DNA of 64,000 nt from CAVZTA01 sp963778025 (GTDB lineage: Bacteria; Chloroflexota; Limnocylindria; Limnocylindrales; CSP1-4). A program made the translations under genes and the position numbers. The stretch is taken from positions 124,001 through 188,000 of the forward strand of contig CAVZTA010000003.1 of assembly GCA_963778025.1 (NCBI GenBank). The letters run 5' to 3'. The first letter of the stretch is position 1. The number at the start of each line of letters is the position of its first letter. Below the pieces are notes generated by a model that worked only from the letters and a program-made list of their open reading frames with translations, searched no databases and was not told where the DNA came from. This document shows, in pieces, positions 18,641-26,415 of this stretch.

Positions 18641-18775
18641 GGCGGGCGCGAGGTGGGCGCCTCGCGCGAACTCGCTCTGCGGCCTCCTGGGGGCGCGGGG
18701 CACGCCACGCCACAGCCTGCTCCGGCGGGGGACGCGCGGACCGGGCGGGTCCGCTCGGGCCCCGGACGTGGGCGG

Positions 18776-18781
18776 ACTATA
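18776..18781 (-). promoter_or_regulatory. Candidate -10 box of the permease operon
   Basis: Minus strand reads TATAGT, one of the closest -10 matches in this GC-rich window and set in a locally AT-richer patch. No good -35 hexamer is seen at 17 bp. Prediction only. Confidence 0.4.
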
Positions 18782-18856
18782 CGCGTCTGCGCAAGCGAGC
18801 CGACCGCGTGCCGCGGAGCGCGACGGCCCCGCGGCCCGCGGCGCCTCGGCGTCCTC

Positions 18857-19643
18857 TCAGTAGAGGATCGTGGCGTCGCTCGGGAAGGCGAACTCGAAGA
18901 TGTTCGGCGGGAGCGCCGCGTCGGGCTGGTACACGGTCGCCTCCGCGGTCCGCGTGATCCGGTCGCCGAGCGTCTCCTGGAGCCGGAGGATCACGCCGTC
19001 CAGCCGGTCGACCGCGAGGTCGATCGTGAAGTCAGGCCGGTCCGCGACGGTCTCGACGACGCGTGGGTGGCGGCACTCCACGAGGATCGTCTCGCGGTCG
19101 CCGAGGAGCGAGGCGCCGAGGATGCGCGTGTCGCCGGTGCCCAGCACGTTCTGGCAGTAGCCGGCGGGATGGATGAACAGCTCGGGCAGCGACTCCGCCT
19201 GGAGCGACGTCACGGGCGCGTACACACGCGCGCGACCGGGCACGTCGGGATCGTCGGTCGCGCCTCGGACGCGGGCGCGGACGGGGCGCTCCGTGCCGAC
19301 CTTCCGCGCGGCGACGTACGTGCGGACCGTCTCGCCGTCGGTGAGCCAGACCTCGTACTCGCCCTTGGGGCCGCCCATCGGGATCCGAGGTCAGCATCCG
19401 GGCCCAGCCCGGGTGCCGCAGCCAGACGTCGGTGGCGAGGGTCTGGTCGCCGAGCGACGTCGCGGTGCGCTCCTCGATGCGCATCCGAAGGGTCTCGAAG
19501 CGCAGCTCGGCGTCGCGCATGAACGTGAACAGCTGCCCGAGGGTCGGCAGGTCGTCGGGCGGCAGCGATGCCATCTCGGGACGCGGCCGGCCACGCACGG
19601 GGACGGGCAGCGATCCGGCGCGGTCCCAGCGGCTGGCGGTCAT
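18857..19643 (-). CDS. Outer-membrane-lipoprotein-carrier/RseB-like fold protein (one frameshift)
   Basis: About 262 residues when one extra G near 19381 is removed; the two halves then join as ARMLTSDPMGGPKGEYEVWLTDG. The pattern of long beta strands (RFETLRMRIEERT, ATDVWLRHPGWARM, EYEVWLTDGETVRTY, TIDLAVDRLDGVILRL) and the theme of lipid/protein-binding 'loss of sorting' proteins suggest a LolA/RseB-like half-barrel. No signal peptide is evident, so a cytosolic or differently exported form is possible. A TAGCAT -10 box (minus strand, 19652-19657) sits 8 nt before the ATG, indicating a nearly leaderless mRNA. Function unproven. Divergent from the two-component system at 19783. Confidence 0.5.
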
Positions 19644-19743
19644 CGCCGGGGATGCTAGCAGTCAGGGCCGCCGCGGCCGGGACGGCCATGACAGTCGTCA
19701 TGCGATGTCGAGGGGTAGCCGTCCCGGCTGACTCCCAGCCGCG

Positions 19744-19776
19744 TTTCAGCGGATCTTCAGGAACCTGCCGTACCAG
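19744..19776 (+). promoter_or_regulatory. Two-component operon promoter with OmpR-type direct-repeat motif
   Basis: TTTCAGCGGATCTTCAGG at 19744-19761 contains two TTCAG half-sites 11 bp apart, the usual spacing for tandem OmpR/PhoB-family binding. Nine bases later comes TACCAG (19771-19776) as -10, then 6 nt to the GTG start. The same 18-bp pattern recurs at 21840 with the same 9-nt spacing to a -10-like hexamer. Confidence 0.55.
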
Positions 19777-19782
19777 TGCGAT

Positions 19783-20457
19783 GTGCACCTGCTCGTCGTC
19801 GAGGATGACCCTCGGCTCGCCGCGCTCCTCGCCCGCCTGCTCGGCGAGGACCGGCACGTGGTCGAGGTCGCGTCGACCGGCCGCGAGGCGCTCGACCTCG
19901 CGGACGGCCTGCCCGGTCTCGACGCCGTCGTGCTCGATGTCGGCCTCCCCGACCTCGATGGTCTGACCGTCGCTCGCCGCCTGCGGGCCGCGGGGCAGCG
20001 CACGCCGATCCTGATGCTCACGGCTCGTGACACGGTCGCCGATCGGGTCGGCGGTCTCGACAGTGGCGCCGACGACTACCTCGTCAAGCCCTTCGCGTAC
20101 GAGGAGCTGTCCGCCCGCCTGCGGGCACTCGTCCGCCGCGCCGACGGGACGCCCCGTGAGGGCGGGCTGCTGCGGGCCGGTCCGATCGCGCTCGACGAGA
20201 CGCGCCGGACGGTGACCGTCGACGCCTGCGAGATCAGCCTCACCGCGCGGGAGTTCGCGCTCCTCGAGGCGCTCCTGCGCCATGCCGGCCATGTGCTGTC
20301 CCGCGACCAGCTCCTCGACCTCGCGTGGCCCGCGGGGATCGCCGTCACGCCCAACACGGTCGACGCGTTCGTCGCGTTCCTGCGGCGCAAGCTGGGCGCG
20401 GCGGCCGACCGGATCGAGACGGTCCGCGGGGTCGGGTACCGCGCGGTGGCGTCATGA
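19783..20457 (+). CDS. OmpR/PhoB family response regulator
   Basis: Two-domain transcription factor, 224 residues. Receiver: VVEDDPRLAALL with the acidic pair, phospho-acceptor Asp in AVVLDVGLPDLDG, LTARD, and Lys in DDYLVKPFAYEEL. C-terminal winged helix: LTAREFALLEALLRHAGHVLSRDQLLDLAW and the RRKLGAAADRIETVRGVGYRAV end. GTG start at 19783; the nearby ATG at 19781 is out of frame. The putative -10 leaves only 6 nt of leader. ATGA overlap with the sensor kinase. It probably activates its own operon and the efflux genes at 21931-25673, since an identical-looking motif stands before both. Confidence 0.9.
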   Translation: MHLLVVEDDPRLAALLARLLGEDRHVVEVASTGREALDLADGLPGLDAVVLDVGLPDLDGLTVARRLRAAGQRTPILMLTARDTVADRVGGLDSGADDYLVKPFAYEELSARLRALVRRADGTPREGGLLRAGPIALDETRRTVTVDACEISLTAREFALLEALLRHAGHVLSRDQLLDLAWPAGIAVTPNTVDAFVAFLRRKLGAAADRIETVRGVGYRAVAS

Positions 20458-21818
20458 CCGCGACGCTGCGCGGCCGCATCGCCACTCGGCCGGAGGAGCA
20501 CGTCCGTGCGCGCACCGACGCCCAGCTCCTGCAGCACGTCCGCGCCCGGCTCCTGCTGCTGAGTGGCGGGCTCACGCTGCTCATCCTCGTCGTGCTCGGC
20601 GCGACGCTCTACTGGACGGTCGCGAACTCGCTCGCCACGGCATCGACCGAACAGCTCCGCGATCGCGCCACGAGCCTCCAGGTGAAGGCGGTGGAGGTGC
20701 CGGGCGCCGCGTTCGCGCCATCGCCCAACACCTTCGTCACCACGTTCGCCGGCGCTCCGGGTCTGGTCATCGGCGGGCCGACGTCGGGCACGTTCGCCTA
20801 CGTCGTGCCGCCGGAGACGGATGGCCGGGTGATGATGGGCTCCCGGGTCATCGACCAGCTCGTGACGGGTGTGGACCCCGCGGCCATCGAGACCGTTCGC
20901 TCCGGCGCGGCCGACGAGATCGTGTCGGAGACGTCATTCCAGGGCACGCCGTACCGCGTGCTGTCGGCGGGCGTGGACGCGCCCGACGGTCGCTACGTCA
21001 CGCAGGTCGTCGCCGATCGCACGGCCGAGGTGCGGACCCTCCAGGTGCTCCTCGTCGTGCTCATCGGGGGTGGCGCCGTCGCGCTCCTCGCCGCGCTCGG
21101 GCTTGGCCGGGTGTACGCCGAGCGGGCGTTGGTCCCGATCCGCGACTCGCTGCGCCGCCAGCGCGAGTTCGCCGCCGACGCCTCGCACGAGCTTCGGACG
21201 CCACTCGCGGTCCTGCGGTCCAGCGCCGAGCACCTGCGCCGGCATCGCGCGGAGCCGGTCGGGCAGGTCGGGACCGCGGTGACCGATATCGAGCTCGAGG
21301 TCGAGCGGATGACCGCGCTGGTCGACGACCTGCTGTTGCTTGCCCGGACGGACAGCGGCACGGTCGAGCTGAGCCGAGCGCCGGTGGACCTCGCCGATCT
21401 CGCGACGGACGCGACCGGTCGCCTCGCGGGGGTCGCCGACGACGCCGGCGTGCGCTTGCTGCTCGACGCGGAGCCCGTCGTGGTCGACGGGGATCGCGCT
21501 CGCCTCGAGCAACTGCTGGGGATCCTCCTCGCCAACGCCGTGCGGCACAGCCCGCGCGGCACGGAGGTCACGGTGGCCGTCGGGCGGGACGGCCGTGACG
21601 CGCGGCTGTCCGTCCTCGACCGCGGCCGTGGGATCGAGCCGTCCCACCTGCCGCGGGTCTTCGACCGCTTCTGGCGCGCCCCCGATGCGCCCGAGGGTGG
21701 CACCGGGCTGGGCCTCGCGATCGCCGCGTGGATCGCGCAACGCCATGGCGGCAGCGTGGAAGCCGCCAACCGCCCCGACGGCGGCGCCCGCTTCGAGGTA
21801 CGGCTGCCCGCGGTCTGA
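20454..21818 (+). CDS. Sensor histidine kinase, partner of the preceding regulator
   Basis: Inner-membrane kinase of 454 residues. Two membrane segments (about residues 33-55, LLLLSGGLTLLILVVLGATLY, and about 195-220, LLVVLIGGGAVALLAALGLG) flank an extracytoplasmic sensor of about 140 residues. Then HisKA with the phospho-His in FAADASHELRTPLAVLRSS, and HATPase with LLANAVRHSP (N box), DRGRGIEP (G1) and GGTGLGLAIAA (G2). No clear HAMP domain. The signal is unknown; position beside an efflux system suggests a cell-envelope stress or toxic compound. Confidence 0.9.
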   Translation: MTATLRGRIATRPEEHVRARTDAQLLQHVRARLLLLSGGLTLLILVVLGATLYWTVANSLATASTEQLRDRATSLQVKAVEVPGAAFAPSPNTFVTTFAGAPGLVIGGPTSGTFAYVVPPETDGRVMMGSRVIDQLVTGVDPAAIETVRSGAADEIVSETSFQGTPYRVLSAGVDAPDGRYVTQVVADRTAEVRTLQVLLVVLIGGGAVALLAALGLGRVYAERALVPIRDSLRRQREFAADASHELRTPLAVLRSSAEHLRRHRAEPVGQVGTAVTDIELEVERMTALVDDLLLLARTDSGTVELSRAPVDLADLATDATGRLAGVADDAGVRLLLDAEPVVVDGDRARLEQLLGILLANAVRHSPRGTEVTVAVGRDGRDARLSVLDRGRGIEPSHLPRVFDRFWRAPDAPEGGTGLGLAIAAWIAQRHGGSVEAANRPDGGARFEVRLPAV

Positions 21819-21839
21819 GTCGCGACCCAGGGGTCGCGC

Positions 21840-21872
21840 TTTCATGAACCCTTCAGGCACATCCCGTGACAT
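21840..21872 (+). promoter_or_regulatory. Second copy of the OmpR-type motif, promoter of the efflux operon
   Basis: TTTCATGAACCCTTCAGG (21840-21857) matches the motif before the regulator gene at the two half-sites (TTTCA and CTTCAGG). Nine bases later TGACAT (21867-21872) can serve as -10. This would give a leader of about 50 nt before the ATG at 21931. Confidence 0.55.
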
Positions 21873-21930
21873 GAGCGTGCGCAGACGCGCCGCGTCGTCG
21901 AACGACGACCCTCCAGCTCAGGAGTCACGG

Positions 21931-22557
21931 ATGACCACGCTTGCCACCCGGCGAGCCGCCGCTCCGCTCATCGGCGGCCTGCTCACCCTTCTCATCGCCG
22001 CGTGTTCCCAGGCGGCCGCGGCCCCGAGCGGCGTGGCGACGCTGCAGTCGCCGGATGCGGCGGCGTCGGGCGATCCGGAGGCCTCGCCCTCGGCATCGCT
22101 CAGCCCCGAGGACGCGGCACTCGCGTTCGCCCGGTGCATGCGCGAGCACGGGATCCCGATGGACGACCCGCAGGTCGGCGGCGGGGCGAACGGCCCGATC
22201 TCGATCAGCATCGGTGGGCCAGGGATCGACCGCGAGAAGCTCCAGGCGGCGCAGGAGGCGTGCGGCGGCTTCATGGGCGTCTCGGGCCCGAAAGGGACGA
22301 TGCCGCCGGACCTGCTCGACAAGCTGGTCGCGTACGCGTCGTGCATGCGTGAGCACGGCATCGACTTCCCGGATCCGCAGGTCGATGGCGGTGGCGTGAT
22401 GATCGGCGGTCCCGGCGACAAGGACTCGCTCGATCCCTCGAGCCCCGAGTTCCAGGCCGCCCAGGAGGCGTGCCAGTCGATCATGCCGGACGGCGGTCCG
22501 GGCTTCAGCGTCGGCGGCGCCCCCGACAAGGGCCCGTCGACGACGACGGGGGGCTGA
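21931..22557 (+). CDS. Secreted lipoprotein with two CMREHG repeats, efflux-associated
   Basis: 208 residues with a lipoprotein signal (LLTLLIAACSQ, lipid-accepting Cys about residue 25), then an Ala/Ser/Pro linker. The mature part has two copies of a short module: AFARCMREHGIPMDDPQV and AYASCMREHGIDFPDPQV, each followed by a QAAQEAC stretch, giving four conserved Cys. Such proteins commonly precede HlyD/MacB genes in high-GC bacteria, so it is probably an extracytoplasmic accessory or sensor of the efflux system. AGGAG lies 8 nt before the ATG. Next gene starts 3 nt after its stop. Biochemical role unknown. Confidence 0.75.
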   Translation: MTTLATRRAAAPLIGGLLTLLIAACSQAAAAPSGVATLQSPDAAASGDPEASPSASLSPEDAALAFARCMREHGIPMDDPQVGGGANGPISISIGGPGIDREKLQAAQEACGGFMGVSGPKGTMPPDLLDKLVAYASCMREHGIDFPDPQVDGGGVMIGGPGDKDSLDPSSPEFQAAQEACQSIMPDGGPGFSVGGAPDKGPSTTTGG

Positions 22558-22560
22558 GCG

Positions 22561-23679
22561 ATGCGTCGACAGCTCGTCCTCGCGGTCGCGGTCGCGGGCG
22601 TCGCCGTCGTCGGCGGTGGCGCGCTCGCGCTGATCCCGCGATCGCCAGCGGCGGCGCAGACGACCGATGGCGCCTCGCCCGCGGCGAGCGCTTCGGCCGG
22701 GGCCACCAGCACCTCGCGGAGCACTCGCAACGTCGAGCGCCGGACCCTCCGCCTGACCGACGACCTCGATGGCTCGCTGGGCTACGAGGGCGCCGAGACG
22801 ATCCTTTCGGGCGACGCCGGCACCGTCACCCGGCTCCCGGCCGTCGGCAGCGTGCTGAAGCGTGGCCAGGCGCTCTACGAGCTCGACGGACGTCGCCGCG
22901 GCATCGTCCTGTACGGGGCCCGTCCCCTGTGGCGCACGCTCCGGCCCGGCATGTCCTCGGGCGCCGATATCCGCCAGCTGGAGCAGAACCTGCGGGCGAT
23001 GGGCCTGCTGAACAAGCGCTACGTCGATCCGACGTGGGACTCGCACACGACCCGTGCCGTGAAGCGGTTCGAGGAGCGGGAGGGTCTGCAGGTCGACGGC
23101 ATCCTCGAGCCGGGCGACGTCCTGTTCGTCCCAGAGGCCGTCCGGGTCGACGAGCACAAGGTCGACGTCGGGGCGCGGGTGGGACCCGGGACGCCGGTCC
23201 TCGGCGGGACGACCGCCCGGCGTACGGTCACGGTCGACCTCGAGGTCTCGAAGCTCGAGCTGCTCCCCGTCGACCAGGCGGTGACGCTGGAGCTACCCGA
23301 CGGCACGACGGTCGAGGGGACGGTCCGCGAGGTCGGCCGGACGGTCGACACCGGCGACGATGACTCGCAGTTCCCGACCGGCGAGTCGAGCGATCCGACG
23401 GTCAAGGTCACCATCGACCTCGCCTCGGCCGACGCGGCCGACCGCTATGACGCCGCGCCGGTGACGGTCCACGTGGTCCGCGAGGCGCGCGAGAACGTGC
23501 TCGCGGTCCCGGTGCAGGCGCTCGTCGCGCTGCTCGAAGGCGGGTACGCGGTCGAGGTCGTCGACGCGGCCGGCGCCACGCACCTCGTCGCCGTCCAGAC
23601 GGGGCTGTACGAGGACGGCTGGGTCGAGGTCCGGGGCGATGGCCTGACCGAAGGCCAGTCCGTGGTCGTGGCGTCGTGA
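22561..23679 (+). CDS. HlyD/MacA-type adaptor with peptidoglycan-binding domain
   Basis: Periplasmic/extracytoplasmic adaptor subunit, 372 residues. One N-terminal hydrophobic segment (residues 5-28) anchors it. A lipoyl-like half (LSGDAGTVTRLPAVGSVLKRG) is followed at about 135-190 by a peptidoglycan-binding type 1 domain (IRQLEQNLRAMGLL, WDSHTTRAVKRFEERE, VDGIL). Beta-barrel and membrane-proximal domains come next (VTVDLEVSKLELL, LAVPVQALVALLEGG). The insertion of a PG-binding domain in the adaptor is typical of Gram-positive-type and Chloroflexota MacA homologues. GTGA overlap with the ATPase gene. Confidence 0.87.
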   Translation: MRRQLVLAVAVAGVAVVGGGALALIPRSPAAAQTTDGASPAASASAGATSTSRSTRNVERRTLRLTDDLDGSLGYEGAETILSGDAGTVTRLPAVGSVLKRGQALYELDGRRRGIVLYGARPLWRTLRPGMSSGADIRQLEQNLRAMGLLNKRYVDPTWDSHTTRAVKRFEEREGLQVDGILEPGDVLFVPEAVRVDEHKVDVGARVGPGTPVLGGTTARRTVTVDLEVSKLELLPVDQAVTLELPDGTTVEGTVREVGRTVDTGDDDSQFPTGESSDPTVKVTIDLASADAADRYDAAPVTVHVVREARENVLAVPVQALVALLEGGYAVEVVDAAGATHLVAVQTGLYEDGWVEVRGDGLTEGQSVVVAS

Positions 23680-24462
23680 GCGCGACACCGATCGCCGAGC
23701 TCGTCGGCGTCTCGAAGGTCTACCGCTCGGAGCCGCCGGTCCCGGCCCTCTCCGACATCGATCTGGTCATCGAGCCCGGCGAGCTGCTCGCGCTGGTCGG
23801 CCCGTCGGGTTCGGGCAAGTCGACCCTGCTGAACCTCCTCGGCACGCTCGACCTGCCGACGTCCGGGACGGTCCGCATCGACGGCGTGGACGTGGGGCGC
23901 CTGCGCGACGGCTCACTTGCGGCGCTCCGCGCGCACCGGATCGGGTTCGTGTTCCAGCAGTTCCACCTGCTGGGCGCGGAGACAGCACTCGACAACGTCG
24001 CCGACGGGCTGCTGTACCGCGGCGTCGCGGGTCGAGCCCGCCGCGAGGCCGCGCGCGAGGCGCTCGAGCGGGTCGGCCTGGGGCCGCGGGCACACCACCG
24101 GCCGGAGCGGCTGTCGGGCGGGGAGCGGCAGCGCGTCGCCATCGCCCGGGCCCTGGTCGGCAGACCGGGGCTCGTCCTGGCCGACGAGCCGACCGGCAAC
24201 CTCGACACCGCGACCGGGGCATCGATCCTCGAGCTCCTTCGCGAGCTCCACGAGACCGAGGGCACGGCGGTCGTCGTCGTGACCCACGACCGCGAGCTGG
24301 CGGCGTCGCTGCCCCGCCGCGTCGACCTTCGCGATGGCCGGATCGAGCGCGATCGAGCGGACCGCCACGATCTCGCCGCCGACGCCCGCGGTCATCGATC
24401 TCGATGGCCACCGCACGCCGACGCCGATCCCCGTGACGGCGTCGGTCGGGGTCGCACCGTGA
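23676..24462 (+). CDS. MacB-type ABC transporter ATPase (one frameshift near the 3' end)
   Basis: LolD/MacB-like ATP-binding subunit, about 261 residues. Walker A GPSGSGKST, Q-loop FVFQQFHLLG, signature RLSGGERQRVAIARAL, Walker B LVLADEPTGNLD, and H-loop VVVTHDREL are all present. A one-base insertion near 24349 puts the last 37 codons out of frame. In the alternative frame the tail reads RTATISPPTPAVIDLDGHRT with strong GC at third positions and stops at a TGA that overlaps the permease GTG (GTGA), the usual junction in this operon. Without the correction ATPase and permease read as one 665-residue fusion. Confidence 0.82.
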
Positions 24463-25673
24463 GCGCGACGAGTCCGGCACTCCGGCTGCGACCCGGTCGC
24501 CTCGGACCCGTCGACCTCGTCCGACTCGGCGGGCGCGGCCTTCGCGCGCGACGGCTGCGGACGGGGCTGACGGCACTGGGCATCGGCATCGGCATCGCCG
24601 CGATGCTCGCGGTGCTCGGGATCTCGTCGTCCAGCCGGGCGGCGCTCCTTGCGCAGCTCGACCGCCTCGGGACGAACCTCCTGACGGTCAGCCCCGGCCA
24701 GACGTTCTTCGGCGAGGACGCCACGCTGCCCGCGACCGCGACCGCGATGATCCGGCGGATCGGACCTGTCGGAGGCGCCGCCGCGACCGAGGCGCTCGGC
24801 GCGACGGTGCGCCGGACCGACCTCATCCCCAAGGTCGAGACGGGCGGGCTCTCGGTCATCGCGGCGGACCTCGAGCTCAAGGACACGCTCCATGCCGAGC
24901 TTGCCGACGGGCGCTGGCTCGACGCCGCGACGGCCCGCTACCCGACGGTCGTGCTCGGCGCGATCGCCGCGCAGCGGCTGGGGATCACCGACCTCGACGA
25001 GCCGATGAAGGTCTGGATCGGCGGCCGCTGGTTCGCGGTCATCGGCATCCTCGACGCGCTGCCGCTCACGCCCGAGATCGACCGGTCGGTGCTGGTGGGT
25101 CGCGAGGCCGCCGCGACGTATCTCGAGGCGACCGGCGACGCGTCGACCGTCTACCTGCGTGCGGATCCCGCCTCGATCGACGACGTGCGGCAGGTCATCC
25201 CGTCGACCGCGAACCCCGAGCACCCCGACGAGGTCCAGGTCAGCCGGCCCTCGGACGCGCTCGAGGCACAGGCCGCCGCGGACAGCGCGTTCACGGGATT
25301 GCTCCTCGGGCTGGGCGCCGTCGCGCTCGTCGTCGGCGGGCTTGGCATCGCCAACGTGATGCTCATGGCGGTGCTGGAGCGGCGAACGGAGATCGGGTTG
25401 CGCCGAGCCCTGGGCGCGACCCGGGGACACGTCGCCGGCCAGTTCCTCACCGAGGCCGTCCTGCTCGCGTTCGCGGGCGGGATCATCGGGATCGCTGGTG
25501 GCACGGCCATCGCGGTGGGCTATGCGTCGAGCCAGCACTGGCTGGTGGACGTGCCCTTGCCGGCGCTGGTCGCCGGGCTGGGCGTGGCGGTCGCCGTGGG
25601 CGCGGTCGCCGGGCTCTATCCGGCGTTGCGGGCGTCGTCGGTGCCACCCACGGAGGCGCTCCGGAGCGCCTGA
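24459..25673 (+). CDS. MacB-type ABC transporter permease
   Basis: FtsX/MacB-family membrane subunit of 404 residues. A first membrane helix around residues 35-55 (LTALGIGIGIAAMLAVLGI) is followed by a large extracytoplasmic domain (TNLLTVSPGQTFFG to DEVQVSRPSDALE). Three C-terminal helices then include the family signature EIGLRRALGATRGHVAGQFLTEA and end at YPALRASSVPPTEALRS. Start assigned at the GTG at 24459, where third-position GC recovers and where the MSATSPALRLRPG start is protein-like. Exports an unknown compound together with the adaptor at 22561. Confidence 0.83.
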   Translation: MSATSPALRLRPGRLGPVDLVRLGGRGLRARRLRTGLTALGIGIGIAAMLAVLGISSSSRAALLAQLDRLGTNLLTVSPGQTFFGEDATLPATATAMIRRIGPVGGAAATEALGATVRRTDLIPKVETGGLSVIAADLELKDTLHAELADGRWLDAATARYPTVVLGAIAAQRLGITDLDEPMKVWIGGRWFAVIGILDALPLTPEIDRSVLVGREAAATYLEATGDASTVYLRADPASIDDVRQVIPSTANPEHPDEVQVSRPSDALEAQAAADSAFTGLLLGLGAVALVVGGLGIANVMLMAVLERRTEIGLRRALGATRGHVAGQFLTEAVLLAFAGGIIGIAGGTAIAVGYASSQHWLVDVPLPALVAGLGVAVAVGAVAGLYPALRASSVPPTEALRSA

Positions 25674-26021
25674 GCGCGCGGATCGGGCGGCGGGATCTTC
25701 GGACCCGCCGCTCACCGCGCCCTGCCGGTCGCCTATCGCTCCGACCGCTCATCAGCCTCGTAGCGTTCCGAGCGCTATCTCCGCTGATACCCGAGCCGTT
25801 GCGACGCTCGCGAGCGGATGGAGTCGCCGCGTCACGCTCGGTCCGCGCGGCAGCGGTCCCAGGAACGACCCTTCAGCAGCTCCGACCACGGCGATCTAAC
25901 GGTCGCACCGCTACCGCCAGATCTACCGATGTCAGCGATGCGCCGCGTGGCGTTGGCGGCATGGTCGTCCACGTCCGACAGCCGCCGCGCCGGGTGACGG
26001 CTCTGGCGCATCATCGCGGCC
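25674..26021. other. 348-nt intergenic region with short inverted repeats, no gene seen
   Basis: Relatively AT-richer spacer between the efflux operon and the cupredoxin gene. It holds a nested stem (ATCAGC...GCTGAT around TAGCG...CGCTA, 25751-25788). It also holds several 15-bp pieces with AGCG/CGCT-like arms, at 25735-25749, 25762-25776 and 25898-25912. No open frame has coding character. The end (26009-26014, CATCAT) may be the -10 of the cupredoxin gene. Confidence 0.4.
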
Positions 26022-26384
26022 ATGCGCAGGTCGTTCGCCGTGTCGCTGCTCGCCGTGATCGTGGTCGCGTGCGCACCCGGCCAACCCGGACCCGCGATCC
26101 TGCCGCCCCTCGGCCCGACCATCACCGCGAGGGACATCGCCTGGGTCGAGGGTGGCCTCGAGATCCACGTCGGCCAGCCGACGATCGTCGTCGACAACCA
26201 GGATGCGGGCATCCCGCACGGGTTCGCGATCCAGGGCCCGAACGGCGGGGACCTGTTCACGGGCGAGATCGTGGCGGGACCGGCCAGGACGACCTACTCG
26301 ATCCCACTCCTTGCGCCCGGTGCCTACCTGTTCATGTGCCCGGTGCACCCGAACATGCAGGGCAAGCTCGTCGTCACCGGCTAG
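26022..26384 (+). CDS. Cupredoxin-domain lipoprotein (plastocyanin-like)
   Basis: Small blue-copper-type protein, 120 residues. The signal ends in a lipobox-like VIVVACAPG (Cys 17), so it is probably anchored outside the membrane. The fold motif has the first copper His in NQDAGIPHGFAI and the C-terminal ligand loop LFMCPVHPNMQGKLVV (Cys, His, Met). Likely electron carrier or copper-binding protein. CATCAT (26009-26014) lies 7 nt before the ATG and no Shine-Dalgarno is seen, consistent with a leaderless mRNA. Convergent with fumarase, with a shared terminator. Confidence 0.85.
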   Translation: MRRSFAVSLLAVIVVACAPGQPGPAILPPLGPTITARDIAWVEGGLEIHVGQPTIVVDNQDAGIPHGFAIQGPNGGDLFTGEIVAGPARTTYSIPLLAPGAYLFMCPVHPNMQGKLVVTG

Positions 26385-26387
26385 CAG

Positions 26388-26415
26388 GCCGGCGGCGCAA
26401 GCCTCAGCCGCCGGC
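26388..26415. terminator. Bidirectional hairpin between cupredoxin and fumarase genes
   Basis: Perfect 9-bp stem GCCGGCGGC/GCCGCCGGC with a 10-nt loop, beginning just after the cupredoxin stop and covering the fumarase stop codon. No long T-run on either side. Confidence 0.6.

Larger units (their letters stand above)
18494..18856 (-). other. Long structured leader of the permease operon (no gene)
   Basis: These 363 nt hold no plausible gene. On the minus strand a TATAGT -10 box (18776-18781) would start a leader of about 275 nt. Within it are two perfect inverted repeats, an 8-bp stem at 18646-18667 (GCGCGAGG/CCTCGCGC, 6-nt loop) and GGTGAC-N5-GTCACC at 18624-18640. The first could fold in RNA; the second could fold or serve as a protein operator. 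I recognise no known riboswitch family. Confidence 0.45.

Noticed and set aside
23676..25673. Single fused ATPase-permease gene of the MacB type
   Set aside because: Codon bias and the GTGA junction show two genes and one inserted base near 24349.
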